Shown: in pieces, positions 33,835 to 43,780 of the stretch
How the letters are laid out: the number at the start of each line of letters is the position of its first letter
Numbering within the stretch: the stretch's first letter is position 1
From: Ralstonia thomasii
GTDB lineage: Bacteria > Pseudomonadota > Gammaproteobacteria > Burkholderiales > Burkholderiaceae
Direction: 5' to 3' (one strand)
Length of the DNA: 64,000 bases
NCBI RefSeq assembly: GCF_958405895.1
Contig: NZ_CATZAR010000002.1
Notes under the pieces: model-generated
The model's database searches: none
Told to the model about the DNA's origin: nothing
The model's input: the letters and a program-made list of their open reading frames with translations, nothing else
Position numbers and translations under genes: made by a program

Positions 33835-36800
33835 ATGAAAGATGCAATAGCTATTGTCGGAATGTCGTGTCGGTTTCCGGGCGGTGTTCACAGCCCGGAG
33901 GATTATTGGAAGCTCCTGGTTGCTGAAACCGACGCCGTGACCGAAGTGCCGGCGGACCGCTTCAGTACCGAGTTTTATCAACACCCCTCCAAGCGTGAGC
34001 CCGGCAAGAGCTATACTTTTGCGGCCGGCGTCATCGACAACGTCGCGGGCTTTGATGCCGACTTCTTTGGCATCTCGCCGCGCGAAGCGCAGCAGATGGA
34101 TCCTCAGCAGCGCCTGCTCCTCGAACTGGCCTGGGAAGCCTTCGAACATGCAGGGCACCACCCCCAACAGATGGCGGGCCAGAACTGCGCAGTGTTCGTC
34201 GGGGTGGCGGCGCAGGACTATGGCGACCGGGGCGTCGACGACCTCAGCGTGGTGGACGCCTACTCCGCCACCGGCAATACGCTGAGCATCGCCTCCAACC
34301 GCATCTCGTATCTGTTCGACCTGCGCGGGCCGAGCATGTCGATCGACACCGCATGCTCGTCGTCGCTGGTGGCACTGCACCAGGCATGCAACGCGATCCG
34401 AGCCGGAGAGGTGGAAACGGCGCTGGCAGGCGGCGTCAATCTGCTGCTGCACCCGTTCCCCTTTGTCAGCTTCGCCAAAGCCTCGATGCTGTCGCCCACC
34501 GGCCGCTGCCGCGCTTTCGATGCTTCTGGCGACGGTTATGTGCGTGCCGAAGGCGGCGCGCTGGTGCTGCTCAAGTCGCTGTCCAAGGCGCTGGCCGACG
34601 GTGACACCATCCATGCCGTGATCGCGTCGTCGGGGGTCAACTCCGATGGCCACTCGCAAGGCGGCATCAATGTGCCGGCGTCGGCCACGCAAGCGGCGCT
34701 GCTGGAAAACGTGTACGCCCGCGCCGGGGTCGATCCGCGCGAAGTGGACTATCTGGAGGCGCACGGCACCGGCACCGCAGTCGGAGACCCAATCGAGACG
34801 CGCGCGCTGATCGACGTGATTGGCAAGCTGCGCAGCCCCGATGCGCCGTTGCTAATCGGCTCGGCCAAGACCAATGTCGGGCATCTGGAAACGGCGTCCG
34901 GCATGGCTGGTCTGATCAAGGCAATCCTGTGCCTGAAACATCGCGCGGTGCCAGCGTCGATCCACTTCCGCACGCCGAACCCCAATATCGACTTCACGGG
35001 TGGCAACCTGCGTGTGGTCGATCGCTACACACCGTTGGCGGCCAAGGACAAGCGCCTGCTTGTCGGCGTAAATTCGTTTGGTTTTGGCGGCACCAATGCG
35101 CACGTTCTGCTGCGCGAAGCCGCGCCGCCTTCCAAAGCAGCAAAAGCCGGCAAGGCGATCAGCGTTGCGCAAAACCGCCCCGCCCCGTTGATGCTCAGCG
35201 CGCGTTCGCAAGAAGCGCTGCAGGCGCTGGCCGCCGCCTATCGGGACCAACTCGGCGCAGGCACGTCCTGGCAGGCGCTGGCAGGCGCGACGGCTCATCG
35301 CCGACAGCCCTTACGCTACCGCGCCGTCATCGACCCATCTAACGCTGCAGACGTTGCCGCAGATGGCATCGCGGCGCTGGCTGCGCTGGCGCAAGGCGAC
35401 ACCTGCCCCGCTGTGGTGACGGGCGAGGCCGTCGCCAACGACGGCAAGCTGGCGCTGGTGTTCTCCGGCAATGGCTCTCAGTGGGCCGGCATGGGGCAGC
35501 GCCTGCTGCAGGAGGACAGTGTCTTCTGCGCAACCGTAAAGCAGATCGATGCCTTCTGGTGCGCCGACGGCAGCGCATCGCTGCTCGATGTGATGCGTGC
35601 AGGCGCCACCGCGGAGTGGCTGCAGCGCACGGAAAACGCGCAGCCACTGCTGTTTGCCATACAGGCGGGCATCGTGCAATCGCTGCTCGAGCAGGGCCTG
35701 CGCTTTGACGCATGCTATGGCCATAGCGTGGGCGAAGTCGCGGCGGCGTATGCCGCGGGCGCCTTGTCGATGGAGCAGGCCGTGCGCGTCATCAAGGTTC
35801 GCAGCCGCGCCCAGGCGCTCACCGCTGGCAAAGGCAAGATGGCCGCTGCAGGCGTGGGGGAAGGGGCCGCGCGCGAACTGATCGCCGCGTTGGGCCTTGA
35901 CGACGTGTTGGAAGTCGCCGGCATCAACAGCCCCGGCGCCGTCACGCTGGCCGGCCCCCTCACGGCACTGGAAGCCGTGCAGGCGCATTTGGCGCAGGCA
36001 AATCAGTTCTTCCAGATGCTCGATCTAGACTACGCCTTCCACAGTCGGCAAATGGATGCCATCCATGATGTTGTGGTGGAAGGTCTGCGAGGCCTGCAAC
36101 CGCGGGCAACGCACAGCACTTTTGTCTCAACGGTGACCGGCACGCCGCTGTCGGGCGCCGAACTGGACGCCAGCTATTGGTGGCGCAATATCCGCGAGCC
36201 TGTCCAGTTCGAGCCGGCCACGCGCCAGCTGATCGATGGCGGCATGCGGCTGTTCCTGGAAATCGGGCCGCACTCGATCCTGCGCGCCTACGTGTCGCAA
36301 TCATTGGAGGCGGCACGCGCGAACGGCAGCGCCCTGCCAACGCTCAAGCGCAACCACGACCAGAGCAGCCAGCTGCGCCACGCGTTCTGCACGGCGCTCG
36401 CACACGGCGCGCGGCTGGATCGCAATACCGTCTACCCCGACGCACACCGCGACGTCGTGCTGCCGACCTATCCGTGGCAGCGCACGCCCTACTGGGCCCC
36501 CATCACCGCAGAAGGCTACGACCTGGTCCACCGCCACCGCCAGCACCCGCTGCTTGGCTACCGGCTGAAGGACTGCGCGGCAGCCTGGGAAAACCAGATC
36601 GACCCAGTCAAGCTCCCCATGCTCGCCAGCCACGTGGTGGACGGGGCTGTCACCTTTCCTGGGGCGGGTTACGCGGAGATGGCGCTGGCTGCGGCGCGCA
36701 GCTACTTCGGTACCGTGACTTGCGCGGTGGAGAATCTGGAGATTCGCACCCCGGTGGTATTCCAACCGCAGCAGGGCCGACTGTTCCGCTTTACGCTCGA

Positions 36801-39800
36801 TCCGCGCACTGCGGGTTTCGTGATCGAAACGCGCCCACGCGTGAGCGACGATCCCTGGACCATCAATGTGGCCGGTCGCTTGCTGATCGGCGGCCCGTCG
36901 CAGACCGCGCCGGCCATCGAGCCGCAAAGCATGGCTGCGCTCGAAGAGCAGGCCCCCATTGCCGGCAGCACGCTGTACCAGGCGGCACTCGCGATCGGCT
37001 TGGAGTTTGGCGAGGCCTTCCGCTGGGTGCAGACGGTCCGCATCGACGGTGACGTTGCACTCGCTGAGCTTGCAGCGCCCGCCTCGCAGCAGGCTCATCT
37101 GGATCGCTACACGATGCATCCGGGCGCGCTCGACAGCGGCCTGCATCCGCTGCTGGCCCTGATGGCCGCCGGCAAGCCCAGTGCTGAGCAGGCCGCCTAC
37201 GTACCGGTGCAGTTTGGCCGCATGGATTACTTTGGCGGCGTGCCGGCCCGCGTGGTGGCGCGGATCGAACGCCGCAGTCCGCATTCGTTGGTCGCCAATT
37301 TCCAATACCTGGATGCCGGCGGCAATACAGTGCTGAAGCTCTCCGCATGCCGCTTCCGCCGCGTAGATCTGATCCGCCGTCGCCACGGCAAACCTGGGCG
37401 CTATGTCTTTGCGCTGGAAGCCAAGCCGGCAACCGAAGCGATTGCTGCGGCTGCGACGCCTTCGCCGGCCAGCCTGTTGGCCACGGCAGCCACCATGGTC
37501 GCCGGCACCGAAGACGCCGCGCATCGCGACAGGCACCTCACCGAAGTCATGCCGCTGATCGACGTGCTGGCTGCGGCCTACGCGTTGCGTGCCGTCGAAG
37601 CGCTGCACGTCCGCGCCAAGGCCGAGCTGCCGGCCTGCGCGAATCCAGCACTGCTCGCACGGCTAGTCGACATGTTGCTGGAAGACGGCATCCTCGTGCG
37701 CCGCGACGGCGTGCTGGCACTGGACGACGAAACGCTGCCGCCTATCGAAGAACTCTGGCGGAGCCTGCTATCCCTGTCGCCCAGCCATGTGGCCGAGCTG
37801 ACGCTGCTGGCACATTGCGGCGCCTCGCTGCCGGCCATTCTGAACGGCGAGCTGGAAGCTGGCGCCGTGCTGCCCCCGGCGCGCAACAGCCTGCTGGACC
37901 ATCTGTTCGAGGCCTCCCCGACGTGGTCGCATGTCAACGCAATGGCCAGTGCTAGCCTGGATGCGTGCATCGAGAGATGGACCCAGCGCCGCCCGATGCG
38001 GGTTCTGGAAATCGTCCCGCCGGAAGCCAATCTATTCGAGCCGATCGGCGCGCACCTGCAGGGCCGCTGCGAGTACACCATCGCCGGCAGCCCCGAGCAG
38101 CTCGGCGCCTTTGATACCGGCCGTCATCCGCTAATCCGCACGGCGACGCTACAACTGAGCGATCAGCCCGAGTTGACCGTCGAGCCGGGACGCAGCCACA
38201 CGTTCGATGTGGTGGTGGTCAATAACCTGCTGCGCACATCTGGCAAGCCGAATCGATTGCTGGCGGCCGTGCGCACGTGGATGACGCCTGGGGCACTGCT
38301 GGTGCTTAGCGAGGCCCAGCCAAGCCGTTTCTCCGACATTGTGTTCGGTTTGTCGCCGGAATGGTGGTCCGCAGGTCGTGGGGATTTGCTCCCCGCCGAG
38401 TCCATCGAAGCCATGCTGCTTGCCGAGGGCTTCCAGTCACCAGCCCGCCACGTCGAGGCTGATCTCCAGATTGAAGGCGCACCGGCGCTGCTGCTGGCGC
38501 GCCGCCAGCTTGGACGTCAAGCCGATTCATGCGATATCGGCGAGATCGTCACAGAAGGAATTGACGGCAACGCCGAGCAATTGGGGGCGAACTGGCTGGT
38601 GGTCTGTCCTGGCACACCGGCCGAACTCGCCACCACGCTGGCTGCCGCGCTCGAAGAGGCCCTTGCTGGCGCAAGCCTAGCGAGCCGCAGCCCGCGCGTT
38701 GCGTTGGTGGAGTCCCCCGAAGCGGCGCTGGCGCATGCCGCACTGGACGAAGCGGGAGCACCGTGCCAGATCGTCTTCCTTGCTGCAGACGCGCCAAGGC
38801 TTGACGATAGCGCCGACGCGGGCACGCTGATGCAGGCGCAAGAGCCGACTTCAGTCGCGCTAGCACGTTTAGTGCGCGGCTTGAGCGGTAAGCGCGCCAG
38901 CGCGCAACTGTCGATCGTCACCTGCGGCGGCGCGCCGCTGGCTGCGCCCGGCACGCCAGCAATGGCGCTGCAGCCGTCGCAGGCCACCCTGTGGGGTCTG
39001 GGCCGCGTGCTGATGAACGAGCACGCCGAACTGCATTGCAGGCTCATCGATATCGATCCACGCGAGACGCAGCCAGTACCGGCGCTCAGCCGTGAGCTGC
39101 TATGTGCCGATGCGGAAGATGAAGTCGTGCTCGGCCTCGAAGAACGCTACGTGCCGCGCATGCTGACCGCCGAAGTGAGCGAGCTGCGCGAACAGGCCAC
39201 ACGGGCCGCCGCAGGTGCATCGGCCATACCCGCTGTGCTCGGCTTTGAATCGCCGGGCTCACTGAGTCACCTGCAGTGGTTCCCGCTGCCCGAGTTCGAG
39301 CTGGAACCCGACGAAGTCGAAGTGGAGCCGATGGCCGCGGGCCTGAATTTCCGTGACGTGATGTACGCGATGGGCCTGTTGTCTGACGAAGCCGTCGAGA
39401 ACGGTTTTGCCGGTCCGACCATCGGCATGGAGTTCTCCGGCCGCGTCACGCGTGTGGGCAGTGCGGTCGCGAATTTCGCCAGCGGCGATCTGGTGCTCGG
39501 TTTTGCCCCCGCGTGTTATGCGAGCCGGTTGCGTACCCGCGCGACGGCGCTGGCACACAAACCCGCGCGGCTGAGCTTTGAGGAAGCCGCCACGATCCCG
39601 ACCACGTTCTTCACCGCCTATTACGGGCTCAACGAACTGGCGCGCATTCGCAAGGGCGAGCGCGTACTGGTGCATGGCGCGGCCGGCGGTGTCGGCATCG
39701 CTGCAATCCAGTTGGCACGCCACCTCGGTGCCGAAGTATTCGCCACCGCAAGTAGCAATGAAAAGCGCGAGTTTGTACGCCTGCTCGGCGCAAGCCGCGT

Positions 39801-41505
39801 GTTCGACTCACGCAGCCTGGCATTCGCCGACGAGATCCGGCGCGCGACCGGAGGCGAAGGTGTCGATGTCGTGCTCAACTCGCTCGCCGGCGAGGCGATG
39901 GTGCGCAGCATCGACGTGCTACGTCCGTTCGGTCGCTTCCTCGAGCTCGGCAAGCGCGATTTCTACGAGAACAGCCGTATCGGCCTGCGCCCGTTCCGCA
40001 ACAACATCAGCTATTTCGGCATCGACGCCGACCAGTTGATGGATGCGTCGCCGCAGCTCACCGCATCCCTGTTCGCCCAGGTGATGGCGCTGCTCGATCA
40101 GGGCGTGCTCGATCCGCTGCCCTACCGCGCGTTCCCTGCCGCACGCATCGAGGAAGCCTTCCGCTACATGCAGCAGGCCCGCCAGATCGGCAAGATCGTG
40201 GTCACCTTCGCCGGCGGGGTGCCCGCACCACAGGCCGCCAGCGCATCGCATCTCGCGCTGGATCCGTCGGCCGCCTATCTGGTTGCGGGCGGCACCGGCG
40301 GTCTGGGCTTCGCCACGGCACGCTGGCTGGTCGAGCGCGGCGCACGTCATCTGGTGCTGGCCAGCCGGCGCGGCACGCTCGCGCCCGAACTGGCCGAGGA
40401 AGCGGCGCACTGGCGCGACACGCTCCAGGTAGATACGGCGGTCGTGTCGTGCGACCTCAATAATGGCGCGGCGGTGCGCGCGCTGGTCGACGGACTGGGC
40501 CGCAGCGGCACGCCGCTGAAGGGGCTCGTGCATTCGGCAATGACCATTGCCGACGGCCTGATCGCCAACCTGGACGACGCCAAGATGCGCGACGTACTGG
40601 CGCCCAAGGTTGCCGGTGCCTGGAACCTGCATCAGGCCACGCGCGAACTCGCCCTGGACTTTTTCGTGGTGTATTCGTCGGCCACCACCTTCCTGGGCAA
40701 CCCCGGGCAGTCCAACTACGTGGCCGCCAACGCCTTCCTTGAGGCGCTGATTCACCAGCGCCGCGCGCAAGGCCTGCCGGGCACCTACATGGCTTGGGGC
40801 CCACTCGAGGACGTGGGCTTCCTCGCCCGCAATGCCCAAACACTGGAGGCGTTGCAGGCCCGCATTGGCGGCCGCGCAATCACCTCCGCACAGGCGATGA
40901 CCGCGCTCGAACAGGTGCTGCAGTGCGGCCATGCCGGCGAAGCGCTACTGTGGCTCGACTGGAAGTCCATCTCGCGCGTCATGCCAGCCGCACGCTCGCT
41001 GCGCTATCTCGACATGCGGGGCGGCATCGGACAGGAAACGCAGCGCGCCGATGGCGCCAGCATGCAAGCCGAGATCCGCGCGCTTGACTCCGCCGAAGCC
41101 GTGCAACTGGTGATCGAGACACTGCAGGCACAGATCGCTCGGATCCTCCACCTATCTGCCGCCAAGGTCGATCCTGATCGCTCAGTGACCGATCTGGGCA
41201 TGGACTCGCTGATGGGCATGGAGCTCGGCATGGCAATTGAGGAGTGCTTCGAGGTCAAGCTGCCGGTGATGATGTTGGCCGAAGGTGCGACCGTGCGCTC
41301 GCTCGCGCAGAAGATAGCTGAATCGGTGCGCGCCGGCGCAACCGACGGCCAGGAAGCAGGCGCTGCAAGTGATGTCGAGCAGCAATTGGCCTCACTGTCG
41401 GCCATCCATGGCTCGGAAATCAGCAGCGACGAACTGCAACGCATGGCACGCGAAATGACCGCCAACCGAGCAGTCGCAGATGTCCTCACTGAGACGACCT
41501 CGTGA
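33835..41505 (+). CDS. wcbR: Fully reducing type I polyketide/fatty-acid synthase (WcbR-like)
   Basis: A 2556-residue single-module synthase. KS: Cys174 in DTACSSS, His310 in EAHGTGT, His350 in NVGHLE. AT: Ser631 in GHSVGE. DH: His933 in HVVDGAVTFPG and Asp1100 in LDSGLH. Then comes a stretch at about 1240-1600 where a methyltransferase domain would sit but the SAM motif reads LEIVPPEANL, so it looks inactive. ER: VLVHGAAGGVGIAAIQ (about 1945). KR: VAGGTGGLG and Tyr2295 in QSNYVAANAF. ACP: Ser2458 in GMDSLMGMEL. No thioesterase or reductive release domain follows. The complete reductive loop predicts a saturated acyl chain, made iteratively. Next gene overlaps by four bases. Confidence 0.94.
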   Translation: MKDAIAIVGMSCRFPGGVHSPEDYWKLLVAETDAVTEVPADRFSTEFYQHPSKREPGKSYTFAAGVIDNVAGFDADFFGISPREAQQMDPQQRLLLELAWEAFEHAGHHPQQMAGQNCAVFVGVAAQDYGDRGVDDLSVVDAYSATGNTLSIASNRISYLFDLRGPSMSIDTACSSSLVALHQACNAIRAGEVETALAGGVNLLLHPFPFVSFAKASMLSPTGRCRAFDASGDGYVRAEGGALVLLKSLSKALADGDTIHAVIASSGVNSDGHSQGGINVPASATQAALLENVYARAGVDPREVDYLEAHGTGTAVGDPIETRALIDVIGKLRSPDAPLLIGSAKTNVGHLETASGMAGLIKAILCLKHRAVPASIHFRTPNPNIDFTGGNLRVVDRYTPLAAKDKRLLVGVNSFGFGGTNAHVLLREAAPPSKAAKAGKAISVAQNRPAPLMLSARSQEALQALAAAYRDQLGAGTSWQALAGATAHRRQPLRYRAVIDPSNAADVAADGIAALAALAQGDTCPAVVTGEAVANDGKLALVFSGNGSQWAGMGQRLLQEDSVFCATVKQIDAFWCADGSASLLDVMRAGATAEWLQRTENAQPLLFAIQAGIVQSLLEQGLRFDACYGHSVGEVAAAYAAGALSMEQAVRVIKVRSRAQALTAGKGKMAAAGVGEGAARELIAALGLDDVLEVAGINSPGAVTLAGPLTALEAVQAHLAQANQFFQMLDLDYAFHSRQMDAIHDVVVEGLRGLQPRATHSTFVSTVTGTPLSGAELDASYWWRNIREPVQFEPATRQLIDGGMRLFLEIGPHSILRAYVSQSLEAARANGSALPTLKRNHDQSSQLRHAFCTALAHGARLDRNTVYPDAHRDVVLPTYPWQRTPYWAPITAEGYDLVHRHRQHPLLGYRLKDCAAAWENQIDPVKLPMLASHVVDGAVTFPGAGYAEMALAAARSYFGTVTCAVENLEIRTPVVFQPQQGRLFRFTLDPRTAGFVIETRPRVSDDPWTINVAGRLLIGGPSQTAPAIEPQSMAALEEQAPIAGSTLYQAALAIGLEFGEAFRWVQTVRIDGDVALAELAAPASQQAHLDRYTMHPGALDSGLHPLLALMAAGKPSAEQAAYVPVQFGRMDYFGGVPARVVARIERRSPHSLVANFQYLDAGGNTVLKLSACRFRRVDLIRRRHGKPGRYVFALEAKPATEAIAAAATPSPASLLATAATMVAGTEDAAHRDRHLTEVMPLIDVLAAAYALRAVEALHVRAKAELPACANPALLARLVDMLLEDGILVRRDGVLALDDETLPPIEELWRSLLSLSPSHVAELTLLAHCGASLPAILNGELEAGAVLPPARNSLLDHLFEASPTWSHVNAMASASLDACIERWTQRRPMRVLEIVPPEANLFEPIGAHLQGRCEYTIAGSPEQLGAFDTGRHPLIRTATLQLSDQPELTVEPGRSHTFDVVVVNNLLRTSGKPNRLLAAVRTWMTPGALLVLSEAQPSRFSDIVFGLSPEWWSAGRGDLLPAESIEAMLLAEGFQSPARHVEADLQIEGAPALLLARRQLGRQADSCDIGEIVTEGIDGNAEQLGANWLVVCPGTPAELATTLAAALEEALAGASLASRSPRVALVESPEAALAHAALDEAGAPCQIVFLAADAPRLDDSADAGTLMQAQEPTSVALARLVRGLSGKRASAQLSIVTCGGAPLAAPGTPAMALQPSQATLWGLGRVLMNEHAELHCRLIDIDPRETQPVPALSRELLCADAEDEVVLGLEERYVPRMLTAEVSELREQATRAAAGASAIPAVLGFESPGSLSHLQWFPLPEFELEPDEVEVEPMAAGLNFRDVMYAMGLLSDEAVENGFAGPTIGMEFSGRVTRVGSAVANFASGDLVLGFAPACYASRLRTRATALAHKPARLSFEEAATIPTTFFTAYYGLNELARIRKGERVLVHGAAGGVGIAAIQLARHLGAEVFATASSNEKREFVRLLGASRVFDSRSLAFADEIRRATGGEGVDVVLNSLAGEAMVRSIDVLRPFGRFLELGKRDFYENSRIGLRPFRNNISYFGIDADQLMDASPQLTASLFAQVMALLDQGVLDPLPYRAFPAARIEEAFRYMQQARQIGKIVVTFAGGVPAPQAASASHLALDPSAAYLVAGGTGGLGFATARWLVERGARHLVLASRRGTLAPELAEEAAHWRDTLQVDTAVVSCDLNNGAAVRALVDGLGRSGTPLKGLVHSAMTIADGLIANLDDAKMRDVLAPKVAGAWNLHQATRELALDFFVVYSSATTFLGNPGQSNYVAANAFLEALIHQRRAQGLPGTYMAWGPLEDVGFLARNAQTLEALQARIGGRAITSAQAMTALEQVLQCGHAGEALLWLDWKSISRVMPAARSLRYLDMRGGIGQETQRADGASMQAEIRALDSAEAVQLVIETLQAQIARILHLSAAKVDPDRSVTDLGMDSLMGMELGMAIEECFEVKLPVMMLAEGATVRSLAQKIAESVRAGATDGQEAGAASDVEQQLASLSAIHGSEISSDELQRMAREMTANRAVADVLTETTS

Positions 41506-42398
41506 TGACCGCGCCGGGCTGGGCAAGCAATCAGGGAACACTGGCGCGCGAGCTGCGGCTGTACGGCCGCGGGCTGCACACCGGCAAGCGCGTCAATGTC
41601 CGCGTGCATCCTGAGCGCGTCGGACACGGCATCGTGTTCCGGCGCATGCGCGGCGGCCAGCAGCTTGCATTACTGCCCGCCTCTGCGGCGCTGCGCCTGG
41701 GGCAGCCGTTGTGCACGGCACTCCAGAATGCCGATGGCTGGCGCGTGCGCACCGTCGAACACCTGCTGGCAGCTTTGCTGGCATGCCAGATCGACCACGC
41801 CACCGTCGAGATCGATGCCGAAGAGGTGCCGATCCTGGATGGCAGCGCACAGCCCTGGCTGCAGGCGATCGAGGCCTGTGGACGCCTCCCGCTGGATGCA
41901 CCCAAGCGCTTCCTGCGGATTCTCAAGACGGTTGCTGTGGAAGATGGCGGCATGCATCGCACGATCATCGAACCGGCCGACCACTATGCGATGTCCGTAA
42001 CCAACGACCTCAAGGGGTTCGGCGAGATGAACTGGCAGGGCATCATCGACCCCGTTTCGTTCGCTTCCGACATCGCGCCATCGCGCTCATATGGCCGCCT
42101 GCGCTGGGCGGTGCCAGCCATCTTGTTTGGCTATCTGCGGGGCCAACCGATTCTGCGCGGCGCGAGGCCGTCATGCACCGCTACCATTGTCGGCTCCGGC
42201 GTGATCGGCGGCATGCGCCTGCCGATGGAGTTCGTGCGGCACCGCGTGCTTGATCTAATCGGCGACCTAGCTCTGCTGGGCGCGCCGCTGTTAGGCAAGG
42301 TCACAGCCTTGCGCCCCAGCCACGAAATGAATTACCGGCTTTGTGCCGCCCTGCTCGCCCGGCCCGATGCCTGGGAATGGGCATACCCCACACACTGA
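41502..42398 (+). CDS. LpxC-like zinc deacetylase paralogue in the capsule operon
   Basis: A 298-residue protein of the UDP-3-O-acyl-N-acetylglucosamine deacetylase family. The zinc ligands appear conserved: His87 in TVEHLL, His247 and Asp251 in VRHRVLD; Glu86 and His274 (SHEMN) match catalytic positions. Two positions differ from the textbook enzyme: the ART(F)G threonine is serine (SRSYG), and the lysine after the zinc histidine is arginine (HRVLD). It sits between PKS and oxoamine synthase rather than in the cell-division cluster where lpxC normally lies, so it is probably a specialised deacetylase or deacylase for an amino-lipid. Positional counterpart of wcbS. Confidence 0.88.
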   Translation: MMTAPGWASNQGTLARELRLYGRGLHTGKRVNVRVHPERVGHGIVFRRMRGGQQLALLPASAALRLGQPLCTALQNADGWRVRTVEHLLAALLACQIDHATVEIDAEEVPILDGSAQPWLQAIEACGRLPLDAPKRFLRILKTVAVEDGGMHRTIIEPADHYAMSVTNDLKGFGEMNWQGIIDPVSFASDIAPSRSYGRLRWAVPAILFGYLRGQPILRGARPSCTATIVGSGVIGGMRLPMEFVRHRVLDLIGDLALLGAPLLGKVTALRPSHEMNYRLCAALLARPDAWEWAYPTH

Positions 42399-42414
42399 CG
42401 AAGGAATCCGCAGT

Positions 42415-43776
42415 ATGAGACTGGGCGACCAGTTGCGACAGCAGCTTGCTGCTAAGGCCCTGAAGCGGCAGCTTGATCGGGTCACGAAAGAAATGGAGAC
42501 GGGAGCCGAACGGGCGGCAGTTGCGGCCCATACCGGTGAAGCGTCGGCAGCACAGCCGGTCAATCCGGCGGACTATGCGGCACTGTGCCGCTTCGACACG
42601 CTGCCTGCGTACCAGCAGGTCTCGATCATCCGCGAGGTAAGCGAGCGTTTGGGCATTGCGTCGCCGTTCTTCCGCGTCCACGAAGGCGTGGCCGGGGCCA
42701 CCACGCAGATCAACGGCCAGTCCTATATCAACTTCGCCAACTACAATTATCTCGGCCTATCCGGGGATGCTGAGGTATCGGCCAGCGCCAAAGCCGCAGT
42801 CGACCAGTATGGCACCTCGGCGTCGGCAAGCCGCATGGTGGCCGGCGAGCGGCCGGTCCAGCGCGAGCTAGAGCGCGCGCTGGCAAGCGTCTACGAGGTC
42901 GACGACTGCGTCGCCTTCGTCAGCGGGCATGCCACCAACGTCACCGTGATCGGATGCCTGTTTGGCCCCGGCGACCTGATCGTGCATGACGCGTTGGCGC
43001 ACAACAGCATCGTGCAGGGGGCGCAGCTCAGCGGCGCCAAGCGGCTGAACTTCCCGCATAACGACTGGGCAGCGCTTGACGCCCTGCTCACGCGCGTGCG
43101 GCGCGACTACCGCCGTGTGCTGATCGCCGTGGAAGGCATCTACAGCATGGATGGAGACTTCCCCGAGCTGGAACGCTTCATCGACATCAAGCGCCGCCAC
43201 GGTGCCTTCCTCATGGTCGACGAAGCGCACTCGTTCGGCGTGCTCGGTGCGACAGGCAAAGGCATCCGGGAGCATTTCGGGCTGGCCGGCCGCGACGTCG
43301 ATATCTGGATGGGGACTTTCAGCAAGACGCTGGCGGGCTGCGGCGGGTACATCGCCGGCGAGCAGGCGCTGATCGACATCCTGCGCCACCTGGCACCCGG
43401 TTTCCTGTACAGCGTTGGATTGTCACCGGTGCTGGCCGCCACCTCGCTGACCGCTCTTCGGCGCATGCTGGATGAGCCGCAACGAGTCGCCAAGCTGCGC
43501 GAGCGCGGACGTCAGTTCCTGGACGCCGCACGTGAAGCGGGCCTCAACACGGGGCTGAGCGCCGGATACTCGGTCGTGCCAGTGATTATCGGCAGTTCGC
43601 TCAAGGCCGCGCAATGGGCCAATGCACTGTTCGAGAAAGGCATCAACACGCAGCCGATCTTTTATCCCGCGGTGGAGGAGAAAGCCGCGCGGCTGCGCTT
43701 CTTTATCTGCTCCACCCACACGCCGGAACAGATCGCTTATACGATAGCGTCCGTTGCGCAGCTGGCACGGCGTTAG
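42415..43776 (+). CDS. wcbT: Alpha-oxoamine synthase (AONS/serine palmitoyltransferase family; WcbT-like)
   Basis: A 453-residue PLP enzyme that condenses an acyl thioester with an amino acid, releasing CO2. PLP lysine Lys304 is in GTFSKTLAGCGG; VDEAHSFGVLGATGKG, YGTSASASRMVAGE and HDALAHNSIVQG are family hallmarks. The start at 42415 follows AAGGAA. A helical leader of about 80 residues precedes the core and might dock to the PKS carrier domain. Because the PKS lacks a release domain, this enzyme is a good candidate to off-load the chain as an aminoketone, as AONS-type enzymes do in some polyketide pathways. The amino acid is unknown. Confidence 0.92.
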   Translation: MRLGDQLRQQLAAKALKRQLDRVTKEMETGAERAAVAAHTGEASAAQPVNPADYAALCRFDTLPAYQQVSIIREVSERLGIASPFFRVHEGVAGATTQINGQSYINFANYNYLGLSGDAEVSASAKAAVDQYGTSASASRMVAGERPVQRELERALASVYEVDDCVAFVSGHATNVTVIGCLFGPGDLIVHDALAHNSIVQGAQLSGAKRLNFPHNDWAALDALLTRVRRDYRRVLIAVEGIYSMDGDFPELERFIDIKRRHGAFLMVDEAHSFGVLGATGKGIREHFGLAGRDVDIWMGTFSKTLAGCGGYIAGEQALIDILRHLAPGFLYSVGLSPVLAATSLTALRRMLDEPQRVAKLRERGRQFLDAAREAGLNTGLSAGYSVVPVIIGSSLKAAQWANALFEKGINTQPIFYPAVEEKAARLRFFICSTHTPEQIAYTIASVAQLARR

Positions 43777-43780
43777 CACT

